A stretch of 64,000 nucleotides of DNA. Source: Lichina pygmaea (taxonomy: Eukaryota; Ascomycota; Lichinomycetes; Lichinales; Lichinaceae). The notes under the pieces were generated by a model. It ran no database searches and had not been told where the DNA came from. It worked only from the letters and a program-made list of their open reading frames with translations. Position numbers and translations under genes: made by a program. Positions 14,035-25,700 of this stretch are shown here, piece after piece. Position 1 is the stretch's first letter; every line of letters begins with the position of its first letter. The stretch spans positions 2,418,001 to 2,482,000 of the forward strand of contig OY730175.1 in the NCBI GenBank assembly GCA_963422465.1, written 5' to 3'.

Positions 14035-14200
14035 GCCGTACGTAGTACGTACGTACGTACCAAGCGTACGTAATAGCTTACTGTGAGGCTTACGTATGTC
14101 ATTACGTAATAGTATCCAGTACGTGCTGTACGGTTCCATATGTACCTCCGTATCCTGGTACGTACGTACTCCGTACGTATGTACGGCCAGGAGCCGGCTT
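14035..14200. repeat. GTAC/TACGTA palindromic tract before Sly1
   Basis: This stretch is packed with overlapping TACGTAC, GTACGTAC and ACGTACGG palindromes. It lies 60-220 bp upstream of the Sly1 start. Similar tracts recur near several other gene starts in the window. Confidence 0.8.
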
Positions 14201-14256
14201 CCTACAAGGTTAACGTCGAGCTTCAGATGGGTTGATCAAAGCATCACGTTCGTCAA

Positions 14257-16813
14257 ATGGCATTCAGAAGTCAGTCTTTGAGGGACCGTCAGGTAGGTAG
14301 GTATGGAAGGCTCCAGCTTGGCGTTGTCGACAGCGCTGACCCCTTGACAAGCTGCCATCGAGAAGATCCTGAACCTCAACCACGATGCGACCAAGGACGG
14401 CGACGGCGTCTTCGACGGCGCCGCCACCAACGGCGCCGTCCCCAAGTCGACCCCCATACTCGATGCGAATGGCGATCCGATATGGAAGGTCCTCGTGTTT
14501 GACGATCTTGGCCGCGACATCATCAGCAGCGTGCTGAGAGTCAGCGATCTGAGGACGTGGGGCGTCACGATACACCTGTATGCCACCGTACCCTGTGACG
14601 AGGGCGGGCATCTCCAGCGCCAGCACGGCTGATACGCTCCCTCAAGGAACATCAACTCCCGTCGACACCCGATCCCGGACGTGCCTGTCATATACCTCGT
14701 CGAGCCCAACGGCCGGAACCTGGAGCTCGTCACGCAGGACCTCTCTCGGAATCTGTACTCTCCGGCCTACATCAATTTCCTGCACTCGATCCCGCGACCA
14801 CTGCTGGAGGATTTTGCGTCGCAGACGGCGACGGCCAGCACGGCGGAGAACATCGCGCAGCTCTACGACCAGTACCTCAACTTCATCGTCGCCGAGCCTG
14901 ACCTCTTCAACCTGGGTCTCGGGAAGGGGGCGTACAGGGCGCTCAACAGCGCGCAGACGAAGGACGACGAGCTCGACGAGCTCATCGACCGGATCGTCAT
15001 CGGCCTCTTCAGCGTCGCCGTCACCATGGGTACGCGCGAACGTCCTTCCGGCTTGGGTCGACCAGCTGACGCTCGGCTCTGGAGGTGCCATTCCGATCAT
15101 CAGGTGCCCCAAGGGGGGCGCGGCCGAGATCATCGCGACGAAGCTGGACCGCAAGCTGCGCGACCACCTTCTCGACTCCAAGGACAATCTCTTCGCCGGC
15201 GCTGGCCCCGGTTCGCGGCAGCACGGCTCCGCCGGGGCGCCGCAGTCAAGGCCGGTCATGGTCGTCGTCGACCGTAACATCGACCTCGTCCCGATGCTGT
15301 CGCACTCGTGGACGTACCAGTCGCTGGTCCACGACGTCCTCGACGTGAAGCTGAACCGCATCACGATGGAGGTCCCTGTGGACGAGGGCAACGCCGCCAG
15401 GGGGGTCGCGCGCAAGGCCTACGATCTGACGTCGAACGACTTCTTCTGGACCAAGAACGCCGGCGTGCCCTTCCCCCAGGTCGCCGAAGACATCGACACC
15501 GAGCTCACCAGGTACAAGGAGGACGCCAGCGAGCTGACGAGGAAGACGGGGGCGTCCTCGATCGAGGACCTCCAGAACGACACGGCGTCGTCGGCGCACC
15601 ACCTCCGCGCCGCCATCACCTTGCTGCCCGAGCTGCGAGAGCGGAAGGCGGTCTTGGACATGCACATGAACATCGCGACGGCGCTGCTCAAGGGCGTCAA
15701 AGACCGGCAGCTCGACAACTTCTTCCAGCTCGAGGAGAGCGTCACCAAGCAGAACAAGAACCAGATACTGGATCTCGTCAGGGACGGCTCCAAGGGGAAC
15801 GACCCGCTCGACAAGCTTCGGCTGTTCGTCATCTGGTTCCTGAGCACGGAGCAGGAGCTGACGAGGGCCGAGTGGGAGGAGTGCGACGAGGCGCTGCAGA
15901 GGCTGGGTGTCGATACGACCCCGCTCGCGTACGTGAGGAGGTTGGTGACCCCCCCCCCCCCCCCCCCCCCCCCGGCGGCGAGAAGCGCGTCGAGCTCGGT
16001 GTTGACGTCGGTGCAGGGTTCGAGAGATCACGCGCATGACCATGTTGGCGGCTGCTCCCACCCAGCCGGCACAGCAATCGACCGGAGGAGATTTGCTCCG
16101 TGGTTTCAGCGCCATCAGCAACCGGGTAAGTCGAGCGTCGCCGGCCGGTCCTGCCGAGGTGCCGCAGCTCATCCGTGCCCCTCTCTCAGCTCACGGACCG
16201 GCTCAAAGACGGCGCGCTCGGAGCCAACTTTGAGAACCTCATCTCCGGCGTCAAGAACTTCCTACCGGCGAACAAAGACCTCACCGTCACCAAGATCACC
16301 GAGTCGCTGATGGACCCGGCCAGCGCGTCGTCGTCGGCCATCGCCAAGACGGAGAACTACCTGTACTTTGACCCACGCTCCGCCAACGCCCGGGGCATCA
16401 TGGTGTCCACGGGCTCGCACGCGCGTGGCGTGGCGTCGGGAGCTGCCATGGGGTCCATGCCGGGCGGTCTCGGCGGCGGCGGCGGCGGCGCGGGCGGCGG
16501 AGGCACGGGATCTGGGACCCAGGCCACGTTCGGCCAACGACGACAGGCGTTCAGCGAAGCGATCGTCTTCACCGTCGGCGGCGGCAGCATGGACGAGTAC
16601 GGCAACCTGCAGGAGTGGGCCAAGCGCACGAGCGGCGGCGGCGCAGGCGGGGCGGGCGGAGCGGCGAGCGTCATCGGCAGCGTAGGCGGGGCCGTCACCG
16701 GCCCGGCATCAGGCGCCGCCCGGAGAAGGGTCGTCTACGGGAGCACCGAGCTCATGAACGCGTCCGAGTTCATCAGCGAGGGACTAGCGCCCTTGGGCAA
16801 GGAGAGTCGATAG
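14257..16813 (+). CDS. SLY1: Sly1, Sec1/Munc18-family ER-Golgi SNARE regulator
   Basis: This SM protein binds the syntaxin Sed5/Ufe1 and promotes SNARE assembly in ER-Golgi transport. Six exons (14257-14296, 14352-14577, 14647-15029, 15085-15940, 16017-16125, 16190-16813) join in frame to 745 residues. Diagnostic blocks are [16 protein letters not shown] at the N-terminus, [107 protein letters not shown] and [15 protein letters not shown]. The order and content match Sly1 rather than Sec1, Vps33 or Vps45. The C-terminal domain has a Gly-rich insert ([18 protein letters not shown]) and further G/A-rich stretches that look like low-complexity expansions. One intron (15941-16016) consists largely of a 25-nt C run. 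The 40-nt first exon was chosen because it restores the conserved RQVAAIEKIL join. Confidence 0.95.
15949..15973. repeat. C25 homopolymer inside a Sly1 intron
   Basis: A run of 25 C lies 8 nt after the 5' splice site of the fourth intron and takes up a third of its 76 nt. Confidence 0.95.
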
Positions 16814-18420
16814 GTGTGGGGTGTAATTCGAGCGGGGATGTTTCCTCGAAGCTCTACAACTCGATCATCGTGGTCTTGGATCAGGTGACTTGATGTAACC
16901 ACTGCTTGAACCGGCACGACGCCGTCTTTTACAATCCCTGGCCTTTGTTCCCAAAGCCAACCTTAGGGCCAGGCGGTACAGCTCTTCCGTCCAAAATGCC
17001 AGCGTTTTCAGTCCAACTGGCTGCCCTTCCGTTCGCAAGACAGGGCAACCTCTCTCTTACGTTGTTCAAAACGAGACTTTTCTGTTTCGAAAGAGTGGCG
17101 GCGACAGCCTCTTCTTTCCTTTCCTTTTTCCCATTTCGAAGAGCAGGTCTTTCTAGTTCGAAGAGCATGCAGTCCTTTGCATTCGTTTGTCTATCTGCAA
17201 GGTTCCAGCAGTTGAAAGGTATCCTGCCAGAAGCTGATGGGTACGGACGGTAGTGATGTACGAAAGTACAGAAGTACAGGCGCTTGAGAGAGTCATCGCT
17301 GTGGCTGGTCATGCTCATACGTGCTGGTTATGAAGAAAGGGTACGTATACTGTGGGTTACGGCGTGGGCACTACAGGCACGCTACGGACGGTATTGACTG
17401 CGGAGGCAGAAGCAGGTACGTAACGTACCTGGTAGGGATAATGAATCTCTGCAGTAAACACTTGCAGCAAGTCACAGCACCAGCACAGACAGCGCATCAA
17501 TCACCATATCCTACAAGCTGTCTGCGGAGATATCAAGCGGCAGCTATATTTCACCTCCACGGTCTTGTCAAGCAGCTACGTACACCACACACTCCCGTAC
17601 CGTACTGTACCTTCATACCATACAGTCAAGTAACATGCAGCTGAACAGCGTATATGCCTGTCACAGGGTGCAGCTGGAGGACTCACACTTTGAAGCTACT
17701 GTCATCCGCCAGGGCCAGACTGAGGCCGAAGCCAGGTAGAGGCCAGGTAGAGGCCGGGTAGAAGCAAGGCAGAAGCCAGGATAAGCAATCAGCTTCTAGA
17801 GCCCAGGTGGCTATATACAACAAGAGTCCTGTTCGGGGATACCGGTAAGCAATCAACTTGTTCTCGCATGCCATCTTCGATGCTTGCTTGAGCTCTGCGT
17901 AGAGACGTCTAGGGTTTTCCTGGGTTTGCTGCCAGTGTGGCCGAACGGCAAGTTCGTGGCTTGGGGGATGGAGGATATGGCTTGGGAGGATGTGGGTAGC
18001 ATGACTCGGGACGTGGGCCTGGGACACGGCTTGATTAGAAGAGATGTACGGAAGTTACTGTAGCAGGGGATGTGGCGTGGGACATGGCTCGGAACACAAA
18101 ACTATCTGAGCACTTCTGTTCATGGTAGGGAACTACGACGGGGCGGATGAAAAGCAGGTATGTATGTAGCAAAGTACACTAGGAGCCCGGTCAACATGTA
18201 ATCTACTGGTTAGGAGACAGATAGGTAGACAGACACAGGAGACACGTCAGCCCAGTGATAGTGGACACGCGGTAGACAGCCGGCTAGACCATCCATATAC
18301 GTAGGCACAACCGCACAAGAACAAAGCAGTATCCTCTCCGTGCCGCTGTGCTCTCGTACGTAGAGCAGTCCATACTAGCCTCTAGCTACCCACGCAGCTC
18401 AGCGAGAGACAAGAGACTTG
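16814..18420. other. Intergenic, Sly1 3' flank
   Basis: No gene is recognised. A short minisatellite of GAGGCCAGGTA-type units lies at about 17720-17785, and GTAC-rich runs occur near 17340-17420. Remaining open frames are short and unlike any family I know. Confidence 0.5.
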
Positions 18421-18650
18421 ATTTTTTTTTTTAATTTGGTTCTTACACTGATGGTAGCTTTACAGCCGTGCAGATCTTCTAGCTAATAGTGAACTTCTTC
18501 AGACAACTTTTAGAGGAATGAAAACCGAAGCCAGGGAGTGACTAGAAGATGTATCAAAAGAAAATCTTGTAGCGTCTGGTGAAGAAGGAGCTTTTAGATG
18601 TTAGTGTGAATAGTGAGGTTTGAAAGCCAGATTAAATTGGTTTACTCTGA
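18421..18650 (-). mobile_element. Short LINE 3'-tail copy 1
   Basis: About 230 bp match, on the opposite strand, the last coding codons and 3' UTR of the LINE at 62469-63595. Landmarks are a T-rich end (reverse of the A tail), the block gattcttacactg-like, gcagatcttctagctaatag, and a far end matching the LINE's last codons (tttgaaagccagattaaatt). The copy is severely 5'-truncated. A target-site duplication is not clear. Confidence 0.8.
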
Positions 18651-18850
18651 TAGACAGGTAGACAGACAGAGAGGTAGATAGCTACAATTAGATAGGCGGA
18701 GGGGTAAAAACAGAGAGGTAGACGGATAGGCAGGTAGACTGGTGGACAGGTAGAGAGGCAGACAGGTACAGATACACATACAGGTGGACGAATAAATAGA
18801 TAGACGAGTAAACAGTCAGACAGGTGGACAGATACACATACAAAGTACAG
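18651..18850. repeat. ACAG/GATA-type tetranucleotide repeat
   Basis: An imperfect array of AGACAGGTAG, ACAGATAG and GACAGACAG units adjoins the truncated end of the LINE tail. It may have begun as a simple repeat at the insertion site. Confidence 0.75.
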
Positions 18851-19755
18851 TAGATAAAACCAAAAAAGGTAACGCGGATGCTTGACCGTCGGTCGTCCAC
18901 CAAATAGATCCGCCTTTCTTCCATCGTTTGCCGAGTCGAGGGGAAGCTTGCTTAGCAACCTTGCGTCTCACATCTCTGCCAATTCGACGGACGTGTTGTG
19001 TAGCACTTTGCGTAGCACTTTGCGTAGCGTGAAAACGGTGTAGTTGCGTCCAAGGGAGACTTGAAAGCCACGACGGCTTGTCTGGACGAAAACTGACAGC
19101 TTGCCTGGACAAGGCACGTCTGGACAAGACACACCTGTATCTTGACCATGACCATGGCCACTGATTGAGCGATGGGGGACACAGGATTCTCGCACGCAGG
19201 ATTCTCCCGCGCAAGATTCTCGCACAAGACTCCCGCACCCGGATCTGACCGCCCAGTTTCTCTTTCTTCTGACTTCGCGCTCGCCAGCCTCACGCTGCAC
19301 TTTCCACGACCCAAGCACTCCCACGACGCAGCCAGTCCACGACTCTGGTGCAGAATATAACGACGTCAAAAAGTCCTGATCGACGGATGAAGAGGGAGGA
19401 TTCAATCACTAAACAAAAGGGGAAGAGAGGAAGATGATGGTTAGCGCAGTTTGGTTTCCCGGTACAAGTTTATAAACTTTTTTTGGCAGAGAGGACGGAA
19501 CGAGTAGGAGGAAGAGAGAAACGATGATAGACAACGGTATTGGAAATGAGGAAGAAAGAAGAAGGGAGGAGAGAGGGGAGGGGGAGAAGGGAGGGAGTCC
19601 TTGGGGTACTGGTATTCTCGGTCGAGCTTGGGAAGCAAGAACACGAGGGTCCGAGAGTCTGAAAGTGCTAGACCAGGCCACATCGTCGCGACTCCTCATC
19701 GCCCCGACTCCAACAGCCGATTCGAGAATAGGAATAAAAACCCCGAAAAGACTTA
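18851..19755. other. Intergenic, phospholipase D 3' flank
   Basis: No gene is recognised. A short direct repeat (tagcactttgcg twice) is at about 19000-19028, and a repeated CTCGCACG/CAGGATTCTC segment lies near 19185-19235. The part next to the phospholipase D stop is A/G-rich and probably 3' UTR. Confidence 0.45.
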
Positions 19756-22700
19756 CTAAATCTCCAAAGGCGCCAACTGGTCGATGCTATAAAGCCAATT
19801 GCCACCCTGTTCTTCCTTGAGAAGCCTGTTCGCCGTGTGAGATGGCAGGTGCTTAGCAGTGTTACATGTGTTTTCTTGAAGAAGAGGGGAGGGACGGATA
19901 TCTCGATGGCTCACGGAAAGATGAAAAAATGGAAAGCATGGAAAGATTTGATAAGGCACGGGGAACAGGAGAGAGAAGGATCGAACGAAAAGATCCACGG
20001 ACGCAAATCCACGCTCGAGAGCCATGGTGAACAGCCTGAGATTGTATTGGACGGCCTGAACGACCCCCAGGTCCAGAGCCGTCGCATGCGGAGCCGTCGC
20101 ATCCGGCACCTCCAAGTCAGGAAAGACATGAACAAGAACAACAGAAGCAACCAACGACAAAACCCTCTTAAGAACCAAGATAGCATACCAATCATACGGC
20201 CAAACGACGAGATGCCCCTGCACGAGCTCCATGAGCTCCTCGGCCTCGGCCTTGTCCATGACATCGTCTGACGCGAGGAAGTCTCGGCGCGACGACCGCG
20301 TCGTGCCCCGTCGCCGTCGTCGTTGCGACGTCGAGGTCTTGTTGAGAGCGTCGGTGCCGGTCGCTCCCGCGGCGGCCGCTCCGAAGCTGGTGCCTGTCGG
20401 GGTCGTCATGACAGGGCTCGTGACCGTGGTGGGGCTGATGACGGTGGCGGTGCCGGTGATGTCGCCGACCGTCGTGCTGATGGTGATGGGGCCGGTGCCG
20501 GTCGCGCCGGCGGAAGCGACGCCCGTCGGTGGAGGCTGCGGCGGGGACGCCTGACGCCGCAGCCTGTCCGGATCGCCGGCGCTTTTGCCATCGTCGAGAG
20601 CCATCTCGGCCGAGCCGTCTTTCATCGCGGCCTTTTCGTCGGTGGCAAAGGTCAGCCGAGAGCCCGTGACGGGCTTGGGGTCCTGCTCGGATGCGCCCTT
20701 CTCGTTGACGGCGCTCTTCGTGTTCGCGGTGCCACCGACGTCGACGCCATCGTGCTTCTCGGCGTTGGCCTCGCTGGCCTCGTGGGCCCAATCCGCTATG
20801 CGGCCCATGGCCAGATTCGAACTCTTCTCCCCGGGCATCTTGTCGCTGATCTTGCTGAGGCCCTGCTGGACGCCACTGATCGCTTGGTTGAGCGGAGCCA
20901 GCGTCGCGAATTTCTCGGGGACGCTCGCGGCACCCGCGGGCCCGCTCCGACCGGCCGCCTCCTGCTGCGCGCGCTCCTTGCTCTTGGATCCGCCCTGGGC
21001 CTGTGCGAAGCGCTCGCCGTACGCGACGTACTCCTTGTACTTCTTCCAGTCCGTCACTTCGTTGTCGGGCATGCAGCGGAAGACGTAGCGGAACAGCTTC
21101 GCGTTGTTCTCCGCGACCGTGTTCCAGATCTCGTCGTAGAAGCTCTCGCTCAGCGGATCTTTCATGCAGTCTTTGTCGACCGCAGGACGCCTCATGTCCG
21201 CGACCAACGAGTTGACGACTTCTGCCGGCGCAGGAAAAGCCCTGGGAGCACTCGGTGAGCCGTCCACGTCGGCAACGTCCTCGACCGTGGCGGCATCGTT
21301 CGGCTTCGATCTTGCCGGCACCTGCAACGTGCTGCCGGTCGGCGTGCGCGCCGGCAGCGACGCATCGACGGATCTTTTGGCCGGACCGTCGTCGCGGGCC
21401 TCGCGGGCCTCGCGGGCATCGTGCCGCGACTCTTGGCTGACCCTCCTCGGACGTGGAGAGACGAGCGTGCCTCTGCCCTCGGGATCGACGTCCAGAACCA
21501 GCACCTCTCGGTCGCCGCCGACGATGGCCGAGTCCCTCCCGAGATCGACGGCCGGGCTGGGCTCGTCCAACATGTGGTCAGCCCCTCTCCCCTCGACGTC
21601 TTCTCGGTGTTCGGCCTTGTCGGTCACTCGCTTGTCCTCGGTCAGTCTCTTGTCCGAGAGGATGTTCGGGTTCCCGCCTTGCTCCCAGTCGACGTCGTGG
21701 TTGAAGCTGAACATCTCCTCGGACTTGGCGATGAGGTCGTCCTGATCCCTGTGGCGCGACGCCACTATGGCCTCTTCGGTCTCGTGATCGACCGTGGCCG
21801 TCTCGGGCGAGTCCATCTCGCTGCCGTGGCGCGACGAGGCCTCGTCGTCCCCGCCCTCGTGGCGCAGTCGAGAGAGCTCCTCGGCATGTTCTTGCTCCAT
21901 CACCTCGTCGACGTCGACGCCCAGATGCTCCCGCATCAACCGCATCCGCAGCGTGTGAGGGAACCGTCCGACGAGGTACGGCCTGCCGTTCATGGACGAC
22001 TCGATCATGTCGGTGTCCCGTACGACGGCGGCGCATTCCGAGTCTCGATCGCCCAGCATCGAACGCTCGTTGATGTTCGCCGAGCCGATGATGGCGACTC
22101 GGTCGTCGACGACCATGCATTTGGCGTGGATGTAGAGCTGCTCGCTGACCAACATCCTCGAGGGCCCAATCTTCCCCCACGCCCTCAGGCCGTAGAATTG
22201 CACGTAGTCTTCCGGCTCGACCCCCTGCGCGCGGAGTTTGCCCCAGATGGAGTTCTCGCCGCGGCAGATGCTGCGGTACTGACACTGCATGATGAGCCGG
22301 ACGCTCGTCCCGTCTTGGCTGTCGACGGTGTTCTGGAAGCCCGGCATCAGCGGGATGACGATGACGGCGCGCCAATCCTCGCATTCTCTCGCGGCGCGGA
22401 GTGCGCGCTCGACCAGAGCGTCGCCGACGATGTTCTCGATGATGGTGCCGTCCACCTCGCAGCTGCTGATGAAGAACTGGTTCTCGATGTAGACAAAGTG
22501 CTCCGACTGCTGGATCGTCTTGGCGTACGCCGTCATGATGCTGTGTTCGGTGCGGTCGGGCGTGCCGGTGGACCACCAGCACGACGAACGAAGGATCTGG
22601 ACCTCGCAGGTGCCGTCGAGCCCAAGCGTCTGCAGCTCGGCTCGGTTGAAGTCCGGTGGAGGCAGCAGGAAGGGCGTGGGCCTGGTCGGCTTGCGCTGAC

Positions 22701-25700
22701 GCAGCACGTAGTTCCACCGCTGCACAAAGTGCCGGGTGAGGTCGCGGGCCGGCTGTCCGACGATCTGCATCGAGATGTCGTGCCAGGGCATGCGAGGGAT
22801 GTTGGTCCGATCGTACATCTCCTCGTACGGCTTGTCCAGGGCGTAGAAGTCCTGCACCCTCGGGTTCGAGTAGTCCTTGCCGGGCCACAGCTGACAGTGA
22901 TCGGCGTCCTTGGGCACGTCCGACTGCTCGAAGCCGGTCAGTTTGTCGTCGCAGACGGAATGCTGCGGCGTGTCCCATCGGCCGAAACAGAGGTCGATCC
23001 CACCGACGAAGGCGACCGTGTGGTCGACGACGCAGATCTTCTCGTGATGGGCCCAGAAGAAGGTGTTCTGCCGGAACTGATTCGGCGAGCGCTGGACGAA
23101 GATGTTGGGATGCAGGTCGAGCAGGGAGAACTTGGTGTAGGTCGAGTCGATCGGGATGGCCGAGTTGATGTTGCGGTAGAGGATGACGAAGATCTTGACC
23201 CCCTCCGCCGCCTTGCGCTGCAGGAGCCTGTCGAGGCGCCACTTGCGGCTGATCGCCGCCGGTCGGCGCATGTACAGCTCAGGGCTCAGCCACCAGTCGT
23301 GGATGTATACGACGTCCCTCGCCATGCCTATGGCGCGAGAGACGTTCCACATGTAGTCGCGCCCGTCGACGAGCCACTGGGCGAAGACGCCGGTCCTGAC
23401 GGGGGCGAAACTGCCGAAGCGGTGAGGCTTGGCCCAGATCGTGTTCTGGAGCATGAACGTGATGGACTCTTCGAATTGGGCCAGCTGCCGCTCGTTCTTG
23501 GCCAGGAGCCTGAGCTTGCGCTCCGAGTTGCGCAGCTTCAGAGGGTGGTGCTGGGCGCGAGAGGCCTTGTGCTTGGCGTTGATGGCGATCGCTTTCGGCT
23601 TCTTCGACTTCTTCCCGTCCCGCCCGCGCGCCTTCTGACACTGGAGGTCGAAGTCGGAGTCGACGAGGAAGACGTCGTAGATGTTCATCTCCTCGGGCGA
23701 ATCGACGCAGACGACGTAGCTGTGTCGCACGAGAAACCACTTGGGCCAATGACGGCTGGCGACGAACGACGCCCGCCACGCCTTCCGGAAATCGAGGCCC
23801 TTGGCCGACTGGATGACGAGGAAGCCCTCCTTTCCGTGGTAGCTGCCCTCGGCCGCGAGCCTGATGCCGAGCGACGACATCTCGAGGAACTTGCACAGTC
23901 GGCTGCTGTCGGGACGGAACATGAGGTGGCGTATCAGCTGCTGCAGGTACTGCTCCAGCTTCTTGCGCTGGCGCTCGGGGTAAGGCTCCCTCCGGGCCCC
24001 CGTGGCCTGGTTCGGATCGAGCTGGTTGCCCGCACTCGCGTCGTAGGAGTCGGATCTGGCGAGGACGGAGCCCTGACGGACCCTGCCCAGCGACGGGCGC
24101 TTCCTCCTCGGCTTCGGCCGTCGTCCCACCGCCCCCGCCGTCCCCGCCGCCCCCGCCGCCCCGGTCACCGAACCGGCGTTGGCGTTGGACGCGGCGTCGT
24201 CGTCGTCGGCGAGGTCGTCTCCGTCGTCTTCGTCGTCGCTTCCCAGGCCTCGGACACCTCGCAGGAAGGGAAAGGCCGTCCGCGGAAAGCGGGGCAACTT
24301 CGGCTTTGACGGTTCATCTCGGCCGGCCAGATGCTTGTACTTCTCGCTGCTGCTCTGGATCTTGTAGCGAACGTGCAGGTTTGTAAAGTCCCTCAGGCTG
24401 CGATGGATGACCCACTTCATCCGGGTCAGGCCGCTGCCGTATTCGAGCTCGATGCAGAAAACCTGGTGACGGTCGCCGGCGGCCCGATGGTCGACCCTCT
24501 TGCTATCCGTAAGCTTGACCTTGAGCTGCTCCAGCAGGACAGGGATGCGCTTGTGGCCGTGATCGTCTCGCTGGAACATGCTGGCCATGATGATCGCGGC
24601 CGGAGCGCCGGCGGCAAGCTCGGCGAGTAGCTCGGCAGACTTGGCGTGGTCGAACTTGTGCTCGTCCTTTCGCCTCTGGCCCATCATCTTCAGCCCCGCC
24701 TTGAGGGCTCTCCAGCGGGACGCGCTCATGGTCAGATTCGACTCCAGCGTCCGCCATCGGGGTCCTTGCACGGGCGTAGCGGCAGGTGCGGTCTCGGATC
24801 CGGCGGCCCAGGTGGTCAGTCTTCGAAAATTGCTGGGTCGTCTGGTCTCAACGTCCCCGTGCGACGATCCCCGATGCCACAACCTCGGTCGCCTGGGGCT
24901 GTCCTTCCCCAGCCTCTCGCGTCCTACGTCTTCGGAGCGGCCAGTCCGGCGGTCGTCCCCGATGTCGGTGATGGTCGCCCTGCGCTGAATTGGATTGTGG
25001 ATGTCGCCCCCGGCGATGCTGTCGCCCGCCAACGACCGACGCTCCCGGTCCCTTCGAGGGAAGCCTGTTGCCCTGCTGGGTGTAGCCGCCGCTGTAGAAG
25101 GGCCCTCGTCGGACCTTCGCCTGCCGTGTCTTCCCCAGTCCTCCCTGAAGTACGGTGGCACCCTGTCCTGAGCATCCGTCTCGACGACGCCGACTTCGGC
25201 ATCGTCGCCTCCGCCCTCGAGGTCTCCCAAGCCGCGAGATGTCCGGCCGGTCTCTCGCAAGCCCGCCGGCGACAACGGCTCTGGGGTTGCGCCGTCGTAG
25301 AACGAGTCTCCCCCGACAGTGTAACCGCTCTGGCTCCGGCCATGAAAGCCTGATGGGACGGCGAAGGACTTCAGTTTGGAAAGTAACGTAACTCCTTTGC
25401 GGTCTCTGAGCTGGCCGTCCTCAGGCGTCCCCTCTACAGGAACCTGCAGCGGCGACAGTCGGTCGGCGGCCGCGTTGCCTGCCAACGACGGACGGCCAAA
25501 GTGCACGCTCTTGCGCTCGGGAGGCGTTGCAGTCCCATGCACAGCACTTCCTTGCGCAGGCGACAAGCCCCTGGCCATCTCGGCAGGCCCTGATGACTCG
25601 CCGTCGGACGCGTGGCCTGGATGCGAGTCGTTGTTCCGCGGCGGCTCGACGGATTCCGACTCCACAGGCCTCGGACCAAGCCGGTCCTCTACTGGCTCCG

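Noticed and set aside
21421-24309. Plus-strand open frame of 962 codons
   Set aside because: It lies antisense to the phospholipase D HKD region and arises from GC-rich third positions; its translation is R/V/D-rich with no motif.
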